Shown here: piece by piece, positions 16,600-25,969 of the stretch
Layout of the letters: each line of letters opens with the position of its first letter
Numbering within the stretch: position 1 is the stretch's first letter
Notes under the pieces: model-generated
What the model was told of the DNA's origin: nothing
Databases searched by the model: none
Seen by the model: only the letters and a program-made list of their open reading frames with translations
Position numbers and translations under genes: made by a program
Assembly (NCBI GenBank): GCA_900316475.1
Contig: ONDA01000007.1
Location: 1 to 64,000, forward strand
Source of the DNA: an uncultured Prevotellaceae bacterium
Lineage (GTDB): Bacteria > Bacteroidota > Bacteroidia > Bacteroidales > Bacteroidaceae
Length of the DNA stretch: 64,000 bases
Reading direction: 5' to 3'

Positions 16600-17550
16600 A
16601 TGGACGAGTGTAAATGCCTTTACTGCTACCAGGAACTGAAGCCCGGACAAAAGGACTTCCATCCTGCCTGTGCGCGCCGCTTCTTCGGCAGCGGAGGCGT
16701 ACCCGTACTGCCCTATTCGCGCCAGAACATCAACGAACTGGCTCGCGAGGTGATAGAGAGCCACGCCACCGTCACCGGCGTGCAGCCGAAACTGTCGATG
16801 GACATCAACCGCGGCGGGCGCGACGAGCCTGACCGTCTGACCATTGTCGGACTATGGGGACGGTATATTCTGAAGCCCAAGTCGGACACCTACCCTTGGC
16901 TACCCGAAGACGAAGACCTGACCATGCACTTAGCCACACTGGCACGCATCCAGGTGGTGCCCCATGCACTCATCCGTTTCAGCGACGGCGAACTGACCTA
17001 CATCACGCGACGCATAGACCGCGACGACGACGGTAGGAAATACCTCATGGAGGACGCCTGCCAACTGAGCGAACGGCTGGCCAGCGACAAGTACAAGTCG
17101 TCGTACGAGAACGTAGGAAAGCTAATACGCAGCTACTCGTCTATGCCGCAGCTCGACGTAGTGAACTACTGGGAGGTGGTGGTATTCTCATGGCTTACCG
17201 GCAACTCCGACATGCACCTGAAAAACTTCTCGCTCTTCTGTCGTATACCAGGACTCTACACGCTGACACCTGCTTACGACCTGCTGAACGTACACCTGCT
17301 CTTCGACGACCCTGAGGAACTGGCACTGACACTCGACGGGCGCAAACGGAAAATCAACCGTCAGAACTTCGTCAACGCCATGCGAACCACAGGACTGGAC
17401 GATAAGGTCATAGACAACATCTTCGCTAAGTTCCAGAAGTTACAGTCGCACTGGGAAGCATTCATTGACCAGAGCTTCCTGCCTCAGGAACTGTGCGAAC
17501 GCTACAAAGCCGAGATTGCCGCCAGATTAGCAGTATTGGCAAAGGAATAA
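16600..17550 (+). CDS. HipT-like serine/threonine kinase toxin (HipA C-terminal type)
   Basis: 316-residue kinase lacking the HipA N-subdomain. Visible: nucleotide-binding Lys64 in TVTGVQPKLSM, catalytic Asp204 and Asn209 in NSDMHLKN, and metal-binding Asp227 in TPAYDLLN. From memory, E. coli HipT has autophosphorylated serines 57 and 59 (an S-I-S motif) just before this loop. Here residues 57-59 read Thr-Val-Thr. An N-terminal C-x-C-x2-C ... HPACARRFFG patch may bind zinc. HipT of E. coli phosphorylates tryptophanyl-tRNA synthetase; the target here is unknown. A fragment of lgt follows directly. Confidence 0.87.
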   Translation: MDECKCLYCYQELKPGQKDFHPACARRFFGSGGVPVLPYSRQNINELAREVIESHATVTGVQPKLSMDINRGGRDEPDRLTIVGLWGRYILKPKSDTYPWLPEDEDLTMHLATLARIQVVPHALIRFSDGELTYITRRIDRDDDGRKYLMEDACQLSERLASDKYKSSYENVGKLIRSYSSMPQLDVVNYWEVVVFSWLTGNSDMHLKNFSLFCRIPGLYTLTPAYDLLNVHLLFDDPEELALTLDGRKRKINRQNFVNAMRTTGLDDKVIDNIFAKFQKLQSHWEAFIDQSFLPQELCERYKAEIAARLAVLAKE

Positions 17551-17554
17551 AGGG

Positions 17555-17730
17555 CGGTACTCGACAACATCGCCATCGCCACTGGCACCACCGCCTGCTT
17601 CATTCGCTTAGGCAACCTTATGAACAGCGAGGTTTTCGGCAAGGCAACCGACGTGCCCTGGGCCTTCATCTTCGAGCGTGTTGACATGCTGCCACGCCAT
17701 CCTGGCCAGCTCTACGAGGCTATAGCTTGC
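17555..17730 (+). pseudogene. second, truncated copy of an internal lgt segment
   Basis: These 176 bp align without gaps to lgt 15341-15516 ([20 protein letters not shown] through PGQLYEAIA). By hand count there are about 21 differences, most at third codon positions or conservative (Ile-Ile to Val-Phe, Val to Ile, Lys to Arg). The copy therefore diverged as part of a working gene before being cut. It has no start or end of its own. It flanks the HipBST-like module on the side away from the intact lgt, as expected if the module arrived with a piece of a related strain's lgt. Confidence 0.85.
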
Positions 17731-17785
17731 ATCATCCCTATCCTTCCGAAGCCTTGCCCTTCCGGAGATTTTTTTTTGTTTTTTC

Positions 17786-17816
17786 TTGGAACTTTCAGGA
17801 ATAATGCCTATATTTG
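17786..17816 (+). promoter_or_regulatory. promoter of the PemK/MazF-like module
   Basis: TTGG at 17786-17789 and TATATTTG at 17809-17816, 19 bases apart. The stretch between (AACTTTCAGGAATAAT and on) is nearly the same as in the leuS promoter at 38041-38071. Confidence 0.6.
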
Positions 17817-17852
17817 CAACGGAAAAATGTGTAACCTGAAAAACGAAATGTT

Positions 17853-18062
17853 ATGTGTACCGTTACATTATCATACGACCAGAATAACGCCCTTGCACGT
17901 CGCAAGTTGGCGGCGCTACTGGCTACGGGTCTGTTCTCTCAAAAGGCTGTCGATGATATTGAGCCTACACAAGGGTCAGTTCAAGCTCATCGTCAGGAGA
18001 GAGAGGCCTTCCTATATCACTCCAAGAAGAGCATGTCGCACGTAATAGCACGATATTTATGA
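17853..18062 (+). CDS. putative antitoxin of a PemK/MazF-like module
   Basis: 69 residues, unrecognised by sequence alone but in antitoxin position. [28 protein letters not shown] has the shape of the short beta strand plus helix common in Bacteroidota antitoxins, and the C-terminal half is charged and probably disordered until bound to the toxin. Its stop overlaps the toxin start as ATGA. A clear promoter lies at 17786-17816. Confidence 0.65.
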   Translation: MCTVTLSYDQNNALARRKLAALLATGLFSQKAVDDIEPTQGSVQAHRQEREAFLYHSKKSMSHVIARYL

Positions 18063-18400
18063 AATTCCACCAGAGAGACATTGTCGAGGTCAACTTCCTG
18101 TTTCCAGACGGGACGTACAAGCCCCATCCTGCTATTATCGTTTCCAATGACGTGCTTCAGGAAGATGAAGAAGGGCTGTTGTATCTCGTTCTGATTTCTT
18201 CGAACGACAAGATCAATCCCCAATACTCCTATGCATTGACAGACGAGATGCTGGTTGGCCACTCGTTTGATAAGCCTAGCCTCGTCAAATGCCAGATTAT
18301 TGCCGGTTACGTTGATCGCGACATTTATCGCCGGTTAGGCTCGATAAAGGAAAAGTATTTCAACGAGATTGTAGACAAAACCATAGAATCAATATTCTAA
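18059..18400 (+). CDS. PemK/MazF-family endoribonuclease toxin
   Basis: 113 residues. The SH3-like MazF fold start FHQRDIVEVNFLFPDGTYKPHPAIIVSND is clear, followed by LVLISSNDKINPQYSYAL and SLVKCQIIAGYVDRDI. MazF/PemK toxins cut mRNA at short motifs and are held off by the antitoxin encoded just upstream. Translation is coupled through a 4-bp overlap. The cleavage specificity cannot be read from the sequence. Confidence 0.85.
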   Translation: MKFHQRDIVEVNFLFPDGTYKPHPAIIVSNDVLQEDEEGLLYLVLISSNDKINPQYSYALTDEMLVGHSFDKPSLVKCQIIAGYVDRDIYRRLGSIKEKYFNEIVDKTIESIF

Positions 18401-18521
18401 TAATTTTTATTGTTGAACCCTAAAAAACGTGATGCCTATGGGCTGAGGAAGAAATAACAGAAGTATACGTTGTTAAAGCTTCCGCTGAAAACTATTTGAA
18501 CAAGTATTAACCTAAGATAAA

Positions 18522-20000
18522 ATGACAATGAAAAATCGACTACTGCTGTTATTATTAACGTTGCTGCCGATGGTGGCGAGTGCTGATAAGAGTGGCGGAT
18601 GTGGAGCTAACCTCACTTACACCTACATTGAGTCCACACATACTCTGACCATATCAGGTTCGGGAAGTATGGCTAATTACAACGGATGGGAGAATGATGC
18701 ACCTTGGTATAGTTATGGATCAGAGATTATCAATATCATTATTGAGGATGGCGTGACGAGCATAGGAGCCTTTGCTTTCGCTGACTGCAGCGGCCTGACC
18801 TCCGTTACGATTCCAAACAGCGTAACAAACATAGTACACCACGCTTTTTCTCGATGCAACAGCCTGACCTCCATCACAATTCCTAATAGTGTGACAAGCA
18901 TAGGTGATTATGCTTTCTTTAATTGCGACGGCATGACATCCATCACAATTCCCAACAGCGTAACAAGCATAGGAGAAGAAGCTTTCTGGGCTTGCCGCGG
19001 CCTGACATCCATCACGATTCCAAGCAGCGTGACGAGTATAGGAGAGAGAGCTTTCATGGATTGCAAAGACCTGACTTCTATTGTTGTCGAATCGGGAAAC
19101 ACAAACTATGATTCACGCGAGAACTGTAATGCCATCATTGAAACTGCCAGCAATACGTTAGTTCTTGGTTGTATGAACTCCTTTATTCCAAGCACTGTGA
19201 CGAGAATAGAAGAGAACGCTTTCTCTGATTGTGACCGGCTGACCTCTATCACGATTCCTGGCAGTGTAACGAACATTGGAGAGCATGCTTTCTGGGCTTG
19301 CCGCGGCCTTACATCTATTGTTGTCGAATCGGGAAACACAAACTATGATTCACGCGAGAACTGTAATGCCATCATTGAAACGGCCAGTAATACGTTGATT
19401 CAAGGTTGTATGAACTCTTTTATTCCAAGCACAGTGACGACAATAGGACAGAGTGCCTTCAATGCTTGCTTCGGCTTGACCTCCATTACTATCCCTGAAA
19501 GTGTAACGAACATAGGAGACGATGCTTTTGATAGTTGTCGCGGCCTGACCTCCATCACGATTCCCAACAGCGTAACGAGCATAGGAGATTATGCTTTCTG
19601 GGATTGCCGTGGCCTGACCTCTGTCACGATAGGCAATAGCGTAACGAGCATAGGAGAGGTGGCTTTCGCTGGCTGCAGCGGCTTGACCGATTTCAATTGT
19701 TTTGCGGAAAACGTACCAGATACCCAAATTTATGCCTTCGCTTCCTCAAATATCGAAAACGCGACCTTGCATGTGCCTGCGCCATCGATAAACAAATATT
19801 CGAATACCGAGCCTTGGAAGAACTTCAAAGAAATTGTGGCTCTGACCGATCAAGAGTTGAGTATTGGTGGTGTATCGAAAGATAACATACCGGTGGGGGC
19901 TCGCTACACGATAGGCGGACAACGTACCAATAAGAATACAAAAGGCCTGAACATCGTCCATATGAGCGATGGCACAATGAAGAAGGTCGTGATTAAGTGA
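18522..20000 (+). CDS. BspA-like leucine-rich repeat surface protein
   Basis: 492-residue secreted protein. Signal peptide MKNRLLLLLLTLLPMVASA starts at the second Met. Then comes a beta-sandwich-like segment (LTYTYIESTHTLTISGSGSM) and about ten 23-residue BspA repeats of the form LTSITIPNSVTSIGDYAF. Two 122-bp blocks 237 bp apart are almost identical, so part of the array was recently duplicated. The C-terminus (YTIGGQRTNKNTKGLNIVHMSDGTMKKVVIK) is the short tail typical of secreted Bacteroidota proteins. BspA relatives bind host matrix proteins or other bacteria; the ligand here is unknown. Confidence 0.9.
   Translation: MTMKNRLLLLLLTLLPMVASADKSGGCGANLTYTYIESTHTLTISGSGSMANYNGWENDAPWYSYGSEIINIIIEDGVTSIGAFAFADCSGLTSVTIPNSVTNIVHHAFSRCNSLTSITIPNSVTSIGDYAFFNCDGMTSITIPNSVTSIGEEAFWACRGLTSITIPSSVTSIGERAFMDCKDLTSIVVESGNTNYDSRENCNAIIETASNTLVLGCMNSFIPSTVTRIEENAFSDCDRLTSITIPGSVTNIGEHAFWACRGLTSIVVESGNTNYDSRENCNAIIETASNTLIQGCMNSFIPSTVTTIGQSAFNACFGLTSITIPESVTNIGDDAFDSCRGLTSITIPNSVTSIGDYAFWDCRGLTSVTIGNSVTSIGEVAFAGCSGLTDFNCFAENVPDTQIYAFASSNIENATLHVPAPSINKYSNTEPWKNFKEIVALTDQELSIGGVSKDNIPVGARYTIGGQRTNKNTKGLNIVHMSDGTMKKVVIK
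19080..19438 (+). repeat. internal DNA duplication in the BspA-like gene
   Basis: 19080-19201 and 19317-19438 are near-identical copies, period 237 bp (79 codons), each encoding VVESGNTNYDSRENCNAIIE and flanking residues. The few differences include Val-Leu to Ile-Gln. Confidence 0.85.
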
Positions 20001-20001
20001 G

Positions 20002-20034
20002 ATTGTGTCGGGGATTATTTTCCCGACACAATCT
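20002..20034. terminator. bidirectional terminator between the BspA-like gene and mutS
   Basis: Perfect 12-bp stem GATTGTGTCGGG / CCCGACACAATC around a 9-base AT-rich loop. It sits just past the BspA-like stop and covers the last codons of the convergent mutS. No long T-run is seen on either side. Confidence 0.65.
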
Positions 20035-22663
20035 TCTTGATGTCGTTCAGCTTGTTCAGCGCTTCGAGCGGCGTGAGGTTGTTCACGTCGAGGCCTAAGA
20101 TTTCGTCGCGCACCTGACACAGCACGGGGTCGTCGAGTTGGAAGAACGAGAGCTGCATACCAGCCCCCCCTACGGCCCCCGAGGGGGCTTCATGTCCTAT
20201 GCGGACAGGCTTGCCAGCATTTGTAGCCCCCTCGGGGGCAGAAGAGGGGGCTTCCAGCTGCTTCAGGATGACATTGGCACGCTTGACGATGCTGCGCGGC
20301 ATACCTGCAATCTCAGCCACATGGATACCGAAGGAGTGCTCACTCCCACCCTTCTCCAGCTTACGCAGGAAGATGACCTTGCCGTCGACCTCCTTCACTG
20401 AGACATTGTAGTTCTTGATACGCGAAAAATTCTTCTCCATCTCGTTCAGCTCGTGGTAGTGGGTGGCAAAGAGCGTTCGCGGATGACCCGCCTTCACGTT
20501 CTCGTGCAGATATTCAACAATAGCCCAGGCTATCGAAATACCGTCGTAAGTCGACGTGCCGCGACCCAATTCGTCGAACAAGACGAGCGAGCGTGAGGAG
20601 ACGTTGTTGAGGATGTTCGACGCCTCCGTCATCTCGACCATAAACGTCGATTCGCCGAGCGAAATATTGTCGGAGGCGCCCACACGGGTGAATATCTTGT
20701 CCACTAAGCCTATTTTCGCGCTCTCTGCGGGCACGAAGCAGCCCACTTGGGCCATGAGTACGATGAGTGCCGTTTGACGCAGCAGCGCGGACTTACCGGC
20801 CATATTCGGACCGGTGATGATAATAATCTGCTGTCGCTCGTTGTCCAACAGGATATCGTTGGGGATATAAGGCTCGCCTATCGGCAGTTCCTGTTCGATG
20901 ACGGGGTGGCGCCCCTGGCGGATGTCGAGCACGCTGCTGTCATCGATGACGGGCCGCACATAGTGGTTCTCCTCGGCGGTCTTGGCAAAGGCCAGCAGAC
21001 AGTCGAGGTGAGCCAGCAGGTTGGCGTTAATCTGTATCTGGGGGATAAAGTCCTGCATGGCGAGCACCAGCTCACTAAACAGGCGCGACTCCAAGGACAG
21101 AATCTTGTCCTCGGCACCCAGTATCTTCTCTTCGTACTCCTTCAGTTCCTGCGTGATGTATCGCTCGGCCTGCGCCAGCGTCTGCTTGCGCACCCACTCC
21201 TGCGGCACCAGGTCTTTATAGGTGTTGCGCACCTCCAGGTAGTAGCCGAAGACGTTGTTGTAGCCAATCTTCAGCGATTGGATGCCCGTCAGTTCGGCTT
21301 CACGCTGCTGTATCTGCAGCAGGTAGTCCTTGCCCGAATAGGCTATGTGGCGCAGCTCGTCAAGCTCGGCATTCACGCCGTCGCGAATCACCCCACCCTT
21401 CTGTACCAGCTGCGGCGGGTCGTTCTGTATTTCACGTTCTATACGGTCGCGGAGCGATTCGCAGAGGTTCAGCCGCTCCCCTACCCGCTTCAACGCATCG
21501 TTCTTGGCATACAGACACGCCGTCTTGATGGGCTGTAAAGCCTGTAAGGCCACCTTCAGCTGCACCACTTCGCGGGGTGATACGCGCCCTACGGCCACCT
21601 TCGAGATAATTCGTTCCAAGTCCCCTACTCTATGCAGCTGGTCGTCGATACACTGGCGGAAGTCGGGTTCGCGGTAGTAGTACTCCACAATGTCGAGGCG
21701 CTCGTTGATGGGTCGCTCGTCCTTCAGCGGGAAGACGAGCCAGCGGCGCATCAGTCGCCCGCCCATCGGCGACACCGTGCGGTCGACGACGTCGAGCAGC
21801 GACTTGCCGTCTTCCTGCATCGGCTGTAGCAGCTCCAGGGAGCGGATGGTGAACTTGTCGAGACGGACGTATTTCTCCTCTTCTATACGCTGCAGCGACG
21901 TGATATGGGCTATCTGCGTGTGCTGTGTCAGCTCTAAGTACTGCAGGATGGCACCGGCGGCCACGAGACCGTTCTTCAGATGGTCGACACCGAAGCCCTT
22001 CATCGACTTCACACGGAAATGATTCAGCAGCTTCTGCATGGCGCTTTGCTCCGTGAACACCCAGTCGTCGAGTTCAAAGGTAAAGAACTTCGAGCCGAAA
22101 TGCTGCTCAAAGTCCTTCTTGTGCTGACGGTCCAGCAGCACCTCCTTCGGCTGCAGGTTGCCCAGCATCTTCTCTATATAGTCGTGGGTACCTTCGCCCG
22201 CCAGGAATTCGCCCGTGGAGATGTCGAGGAACGACACGCCACAGGCCGTCTTGCCGAAATGCACCGCACAGAGGAAGTTGTTCTCCTTGTAGTTCAGCAC
22301 ATTGTCGGACAGCGCCACACCGGGCGTCACCAGTTCGGTGATGCCGCGCTTCACAAGCTTCTTCGTCAGTTTCGGGTCTTCCAGCTGGTCGCAGATGGCC
22401 ACGCGCTTACCGGCCCGGATGAGCTTCGGCAGATACGTGTCCAGTGCATGATGCGGGAAACCCGCCATCTCGTCGCCCTTGTTGTAGCCGTTGCTGCGGT
22501 GCGTCAGCGTGATACCCAGTATGCCGGCTGCCGTCACGGCATCCTCGCAATAGGTCTCGTAGAAGTCGCCACAGCGGAAGAGCAGCACCGCGTCGGGGTG
22601 CTTCGCCTTCAGGTCGAAGAACTGCTTCATCATCGGGGTCAGTTCCCCCTCTTTCTTTGCCAT
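20015..22663 (-). CDS. mutS: DNA mismatch repair ATPase MutS with in-frame palindromic insert
   Basis: Mismatch-recognition ATPase, 882 residues. The mismatch-binding Phe-x-Glu is in [12 protein letters not shown] near the N-terminus. The ATPase domain has Walker [16 protein letters not shown], the signature [18 protein letters not shown], Walker [17 protein letters not shown] and the FATHYHEL motif. Residues 805-834 ([15 protein letters not shown] to [10 protein letters not shown]) are not part of MutS. They come from a 91-bp palindromic element placed between the ATPase domain and the C-terminal dimer segment, a naturally variable loop. All catalytic parts remain intact. Promoter box TAACTTTG at 22693-22700. 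Confidence 0.96.
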   Translation of the reverse strand: MAKKEGELTPMMKQFFDLKAKHPDAVLLFRCGDFYETYCEDAVTAAGILGITLTHRSNGYNKGDEMAGFPHHALDTYLPKLIRAGKRVAICDQLEDPKLTKKLVKRGITELVTPGVALSDNVLNYKENNFLCAVHFGKTACGVSFLDISTGEFLAGEGTHDYIEKMLGNLQPKEVLLDRQHKKDFEQHFGSKFFTFELDDWVFTEQSAMQKLLNHFRVKSMKGFGVDHLKNGLVAAGAILQYLELTQHTQIAHITSLQRIEEEKYVRLDKFTIRSLELLQPMQEDGKSLLDVVDRTVSPMGGRLMRRWLVFPLKDERPINERLDIVEYYYREPDFRQCIDDQLHRVGDLERIISKVAVGRVSPREVVQLKVALQALQPIKTACLYAKNDALKRVGERLNLCESLRDRIEREIQNDPPQLVQKGGVIRDGVNAELDELRHIAYSGKDYLLQIQQREAELTGIQSLKIGYNNVFGYYLEVRNTYKDLVPQEWVRKQTLAQAERYITQELKEYEEKILGAEDKILSLESRLFSELVLAMQDFIPQIQINANLLAHLDCLLAFAKTAEENHYVRPVIDDSSVLDIRQGRHPVIEQELPIGEPYIPNDILLDNERQQIIIITGPNMAGKSALLRQTALIVLMAQVGCFVPAESAKIGLVDKIFTRVGASDNISLGESTFMVEMTEASNILNNVSSRSLVLFDELGRGTSTYDGISIAWAIVEYLHENVKAGHPRTLFATHYHELNEMEKNFSRIKNYNVSVKEVDGKVIFLRKLEKGGSEHSFGIHVAEIAGMPRSIVKRANVILKQLEAPSSAPEGATNAGKPVRIGHEAPSGAVGGAGMQLSFFQLDDPVLCQVRDEILGLDVNNLTPLEALNKLNDIKKIVSGK
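20162..20252 (-). repeat. 91-bp in-frame palindromic element in mutS
   Basis: Same element as in leuS (38991-39081), in the same orientation relative to the gene and the same length. Arms carry the small palindrome GCCCCCGAGGGGGC, and the two arms are also inverted repeats of each other. Only the central 14 bases differ entirely (TGTCCGCATAGGAC here). Confidence 0.88.
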
Positions 22664-22692
22664 CGTCGTTTCCTGTTTTTCCGTTTTGAGCG

Positions 22693-22700
22693 CAAAGTTA
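22693..22700 (-). promoter_or_regulatory. -7 box of mutS
   Basis: TAACTTTG on the minus strand, 29 bases before the mutS ATG. Confidence 0.6.
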
Positions 22701-22775
22701 CAACTTTTTCCCGAAAAGCGGGCGGCGTTTCCTAAAAAAACCTTATTATTCGGCGGTTATTTAGATTAAAATACA

Positions 22776-22783
22776 TACCTTTG
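22776..22783 (+). promoter_or_regulatory. orphan promoter box facing a gene-free region
   Basis: TACCTTTG followed by CACTACATTATGG, a good Bacteroidota -7 box, with no reading frame of useful length downstream on the plus strand. It points into the long inverted repeat at 22883-23300. Confidence 0.45.
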
Positions 22784-23325
22784 CACTACATTATGGAACT
22801 GCGTCGCTGACGCTTTGTTTTTGGCTACCTTGAACCTAAGGCTACAACATCATCGCAAAACTGGTATTTGAGAGAATGTTTGCAGCTCCTATCCATCTTA
22901 AAATCCACAATAATCCGCTTATCCGCAAACTCTGCTGAGTGTCAACAGGTTAGCGCGAAATTATTCGCAATTTATCCGTCATTTATCCGCTATTTTTGCC
23001 TGTTTGAACGCTTTTTTCGAGCGCTTCAACCTTCGTCCTAACCCGCTCAGACCTTTATCTCGCCTTGCGGCGGCGAAGCGTAACGGTCATTCAGCAATAG
23101 TCCGCCCCTTGCAGACTTTTGTCCGAGCCCGTCGGACGGTTGGTTTGCTTACGGTAAAGTGTGGGTTTTAGCGCCTAAATTCCGGAAATGACGGATAAAT
23201 TGCGGATAAATTGTGGATAATTTCACGCTAACCCACTGTAATTCAGTGGAGTTTGCGGATAAGCGGATAAACGTGTTTTTTAAGGACGGATAGGAGCAGC
23301 ACAAGTCAGTCAACGAAATACTGAA

Positions 23326-24537
23326 TCAATACTTTTTCAGCAGGCGTTGGACGGCCTTGTCGAGCGACTCCGTCGGCTCGATGATGTTATAGTCTTGCCA
23401 GAAGTCGGGGTCGCGAAAATAGTCTACTTTGTCGAAGAAAGCATCGCGCTGGTCGAACGTCTCACGTCCCCGAATAGGCTGCACGTCGCGGTTGGTGCTA
23501 CTGATGACAGCCAGTTCGCAGAAAGTGGCAAACGAGGTTGAAAAAAGTTTCCGCTTCCAGTCGCAGTTGAAACGCAGCGTAGTACGGATATAGCTGATGC
23601 GTGACAAGCCGTCAGCCCCCTGACGGTAATCTACCAGCAACGACATCTCCTTGGGTTTGAAGCGTACGCCCAGCGGCTTCTTGATAAGCATCACGTCAGT
23701 AGCCTTTTGGCGGTCGCTCATATCGAGCGTCAGTTCCACACGGGTGAAAGCCAAGGTCTCACGGTCGATATACAGTTTCCCGAAGTGGAGCGCATACGGC
23801 AGCTTCACTCTCGGCGTGAGGCTGATGACGTACTGACTGCGGTCGCCGATGCTCGTCGGCACCTCCATCTTCAGCTCGTAATGATCCAGTTCCTCGGAGT
23901 TCAGCAGGAAGTCGGTATTCTTCACGACGTCGAGCTGAACGGGTGCCACAGGGCCGCCCAATACCTTGACGCTTAGTGTGTCGCTACGCTTCGGACTGAG
24001 CAACCGGCGACCCTTGCTGATGGCGACCCCGTCGCGGCCGTTACCCTTCTGATAGCTGGTCTTATACATATCGACCACACCTTCAGCCACACAGATATAG
24101 TGCTGTCGCTTCATCGCCGTCTCGCGATAGAAGCAGCGATACAGCTCGGGCACCGGGCTATAGTTCTGGGGAATCTTACGGATGGCCGCGTTGACCAGTT
24201 CGCGCGGATTATCAGCCACCACCAGTACTTCGCGCAGTTGTATGGCCGTCGGCTCCAAGCGTATCTTCTGGTTTTCCGCCGACAGCCCGTCGACGCTGAC
24301 ACGTTTCAAGCGATAGCCGACATGCGACACGGCTATCGTCTCAATCTTTGCATCGCTCTTGAGAACGAAATAGCCGTCGCCGTTGGTAACTACCGACAGT
24401 CCTTCAGCCGTCACATTGGCACCCTCAATAGCTTGACCCGTTGCGCTGTCCACAACACTTCCACTGACCGTCGTCTTCTGCGCCATCGCACCCAACAGCA
24501 TCAGCAGCGAACAAAACATTAAAACTCCTCTTTTCAT
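23326..24537 (-). CDS. secreted protein with carboxypeptidase-regulatory-like domain
   Basis: 403 residues. Signal peptide MKRGVLMFCSLLMLLGAMAQ, then a carboxypeptidase D regulatory-like Ig-fold domain (VSGSVVDSATGQAIEGANVTAEG ... VSHVGYRL) as found at the N-termini of SusC-type and other outer-membrane proteins. The rest (LYRCFYRETAMKRQHYICVAEGVVDMY and on) is strand-rich and known from a widespread Bacteroidota family without a settled function. It is the second gene of an operon with the GH28 enzyme, 12 bp downstream of it. Confidence 0.82.
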   Translation of the reverse strand: MKRGVLMFCSLLMLLGAMAQKTTVSGSVVDSATGQAIEGANVTAEGLSVVTNGDGYFVLKSDAKIETIAVSHVGYRLKRVSVDGLSAENQKIRLEPTAIQLREVLVVADNPRELVNAAIRKIPQNYSPVPELYRCFYRETAMKRQHYICVAEGVVDMYKTSYQKGNGRDGVAISKGRRLLSPKRSDTLSVKVLGGPVAPVQLDVVKNTDFLLNSEELDHYELKMEVPTSIGDRSQYVISLTPRVKLPYALHFGKLYIDRETLAFTRVELTLDMSDRQKATDVMLIKKPLGVRFKPKEMSLLVDYRQGADGLSRISYIRTTLRFNCDWKRKLFSTSFATFCELAVISSTNRDVQPIRGRETFDQRDAFFDKVDYFRDPDFWQDYNIIEPTESLDKAVQRLLKKY

Positions 24538-24549
24538 TAACTTACTAAT

Positions 24550-25962
24550 TTAGTTTTCGTCTATTCGGATATACATCGGGCGCGCGTCGGGTAGGGTAGT
24601 GGTTACCTCGACGTTCTGGAAACTGACGTGGCGGGCGTGGCGAACATAAAAACCCTTGGCAGGCAGATTGCCCCACATCGTGGCCTCGGGGTATTCGCGC
24701 TCCTTCTCGTCCTTCATGGCTTCATCAATCTTCGGCAGGTCGGCCTGCACGACACCTCCCTTGTGGTGGATGGTGATGTCCGTCAGCCAGACGTCCTCCA
24801 CAGGGTGGCCTGGCAGACCGGTGATGCTGCAACCCACCGGACCAGCATTGCGCACACTGATGCGGCTCATGTGCAGGCCGCGCATCGTCCCGACGTGGTC
24901 GATGGGTATGAGTTCGGTAATCGTGTCGTCATTGCCGTTGCCGCTCAGCGTTCCGTCACCGCCGCGCAGCTTGTAGCCGCGTCCTCGGTTGGCCAGGCGG
25001 ATGAAGATGGGCGACTCGGTGCCCTCGACGGTGAAGTCGCTGAGGCTGACATTCTCCATCGTGCCACCGTCGACAATCTCCAACGAGATGGCCGACGTAC
25101 CAATCTTCGACGGAGCACCGAAGAACTGGGTCGACTGGTCGCTGCTGGGCTTGACGACGATGCCGCTGATGCTGATGTTGCGGAAACCGCCATTGGTCTC
25201 GGTACCCAACTTCACGGCGTTGCAATGGCTGCTGACCACGCAGTCGCTGATGCGGATGTTCTCGCAGAGCCGTGGCGACGTCGACTTCAGCGTGATGCCG
25301 TCGTCGTCGCTGTCGGCTATCATGCCCGTTACAATGACGTCATGGCAGCCGTCGAGGTCGAGTGCGTCGTTGTTGTAGTTGTTGCGGTTCTGTACCTTGA
25401 TGCCGCGTATCTGCAGGCGGTCGCAGGCCAGATAGTGCTGCATCCAGCAGCCCGAGTTGCGCAGTGTGACGTCCTCGATGCTGATGTCGCGGCTCTGGAC
25501 GAAGCGCAGCAGATGAGGCCGCGTGATGCCCTCATCGTTCCACGACTGCTTCTTAAACGCCCGTCCGCGCCCGTCGATGGTGCCGTAGCCGCTGATGGAC
25601 ACGTCCTCCACATGGTCAGCATAAAGGAGCTGCACAGTAGCCGTCTGCGTGCGCAACGACACGTAGTCGGTCTTCATCGGACGGTAGTCCTCCAAGCGGG
25701 TGCTGCCATAGAGCGTCGCCCCTTGCTCTAAGTAGAGGTTGACGTGGCTACGCAGCACGAGCGTACCCGTCATATACATTCCCGCCGGCACGACGACGCG
25801 CCCGCCGCCGGCCTCAGAGCAACGGTCGATGGCCTGCTGGATGGCCTCGGTGCTGAGCACCGTCGTATCGCTGACGGCTCCGAAGTCAGTAATAACATAG
25901 TCCTTCGCCCCAGCCGTCAACGGCAGCAGGACAGTCAATAGAAAAGCAACTGTTTTATTCAT
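24550..25962 (-). CDS. glycoside hydrolase family 28 (polygalacturonase-like)
   Basis: 470-residue secreted pectinase of the right-handed beta-helix type; signal peptide MNKTVAFLLTVLLPLTAGA. GH28 hallmarks: the N-x-D motif in NNDALDLDGC, the paired aspartates in DSDDDGITLKS, and the substrate-binding NAVKLGTET. The usual G-H-G reads S-H-C here, so the exact pectin linkage cut is uncertain. The fold start DYVITDFGAVSDTTVLSTEAIQQAID is typical. First gene of a two-gene operon. Promoter box TATTTTTG at 25970-25977. Confidence 0.9.
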   Translation of the reverse strand: MNKTVAFLLTVLLPLTAGAKDYVITDFGAVSDTTVLSTEAIQQAIDRCSEAGGGRVVVPAGMYMTGTLVLRSHVNLYLEQGATLYGSTRLEDYRPMKTDYVSLRTQTATVQLLYADHVEDVSISGYGTIDGRGRAFKKQSWNDEGITRPHLLRFVQSRDISIEDVTLRNSGCWMQHYLACDRLQIRGIKVQNRNNYNNDALDLDGCHDVIVTGMIADSDDDGITLKSTSPRLCENIRISDCVVSSHCNAVKLGTETNGGFRNISISGIVVKPSSDQSTQFFGAPSKIGTSAISLEIVDGGTMENVSLSDFTVEGTESPIFIRLANRGRGYKLRGGDGTLSGNGNDDTITELIPIDHVGTMRGLHMSRISVRNAGPVGCSITGLPGHPVEDVWLTDITIHHKGGVVQADLPKIDEAMKDEKEREYPEATMWGNLPAKGFYVRHARHVSFQNVEVTTTLPDARPMYIRIDEN

Positions 25963-25969
25963 AACGGTG

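Larger units (their letters stand above)
22664..23325. other. 662-bp intergenic region with a long inverted repeat
   Basis: No gene seen. It holds the mutS promoter, an orphan plus-strand promoter box, and two inverted arms (about 22883-22994 and 23178-23300). The arms align over roughly 115 bp with about four in five bases matching. Between them lies a 6-bp hairpin GTCCGA-gcccg-TCGGAC (23121-23137), and in the second arm a hairpin CCACTG-taatt-CAGTGG (23233-23249). Several TTATCCGCA-like sites occur, one being the perfect DnaA box TTATCCACA on the minus strand (23212-23220). Confidence 0.7.

Noticed and set aside
17730-17790. Hairpin CTTCCG...CGGAAG with T-run before the PemK/MazF-like module as a terminator
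   Set aside because: The two CTTCCG-type segments are mostly direct rather than inverted repeats, so the possible stem is short. The T-run alone is not enough.
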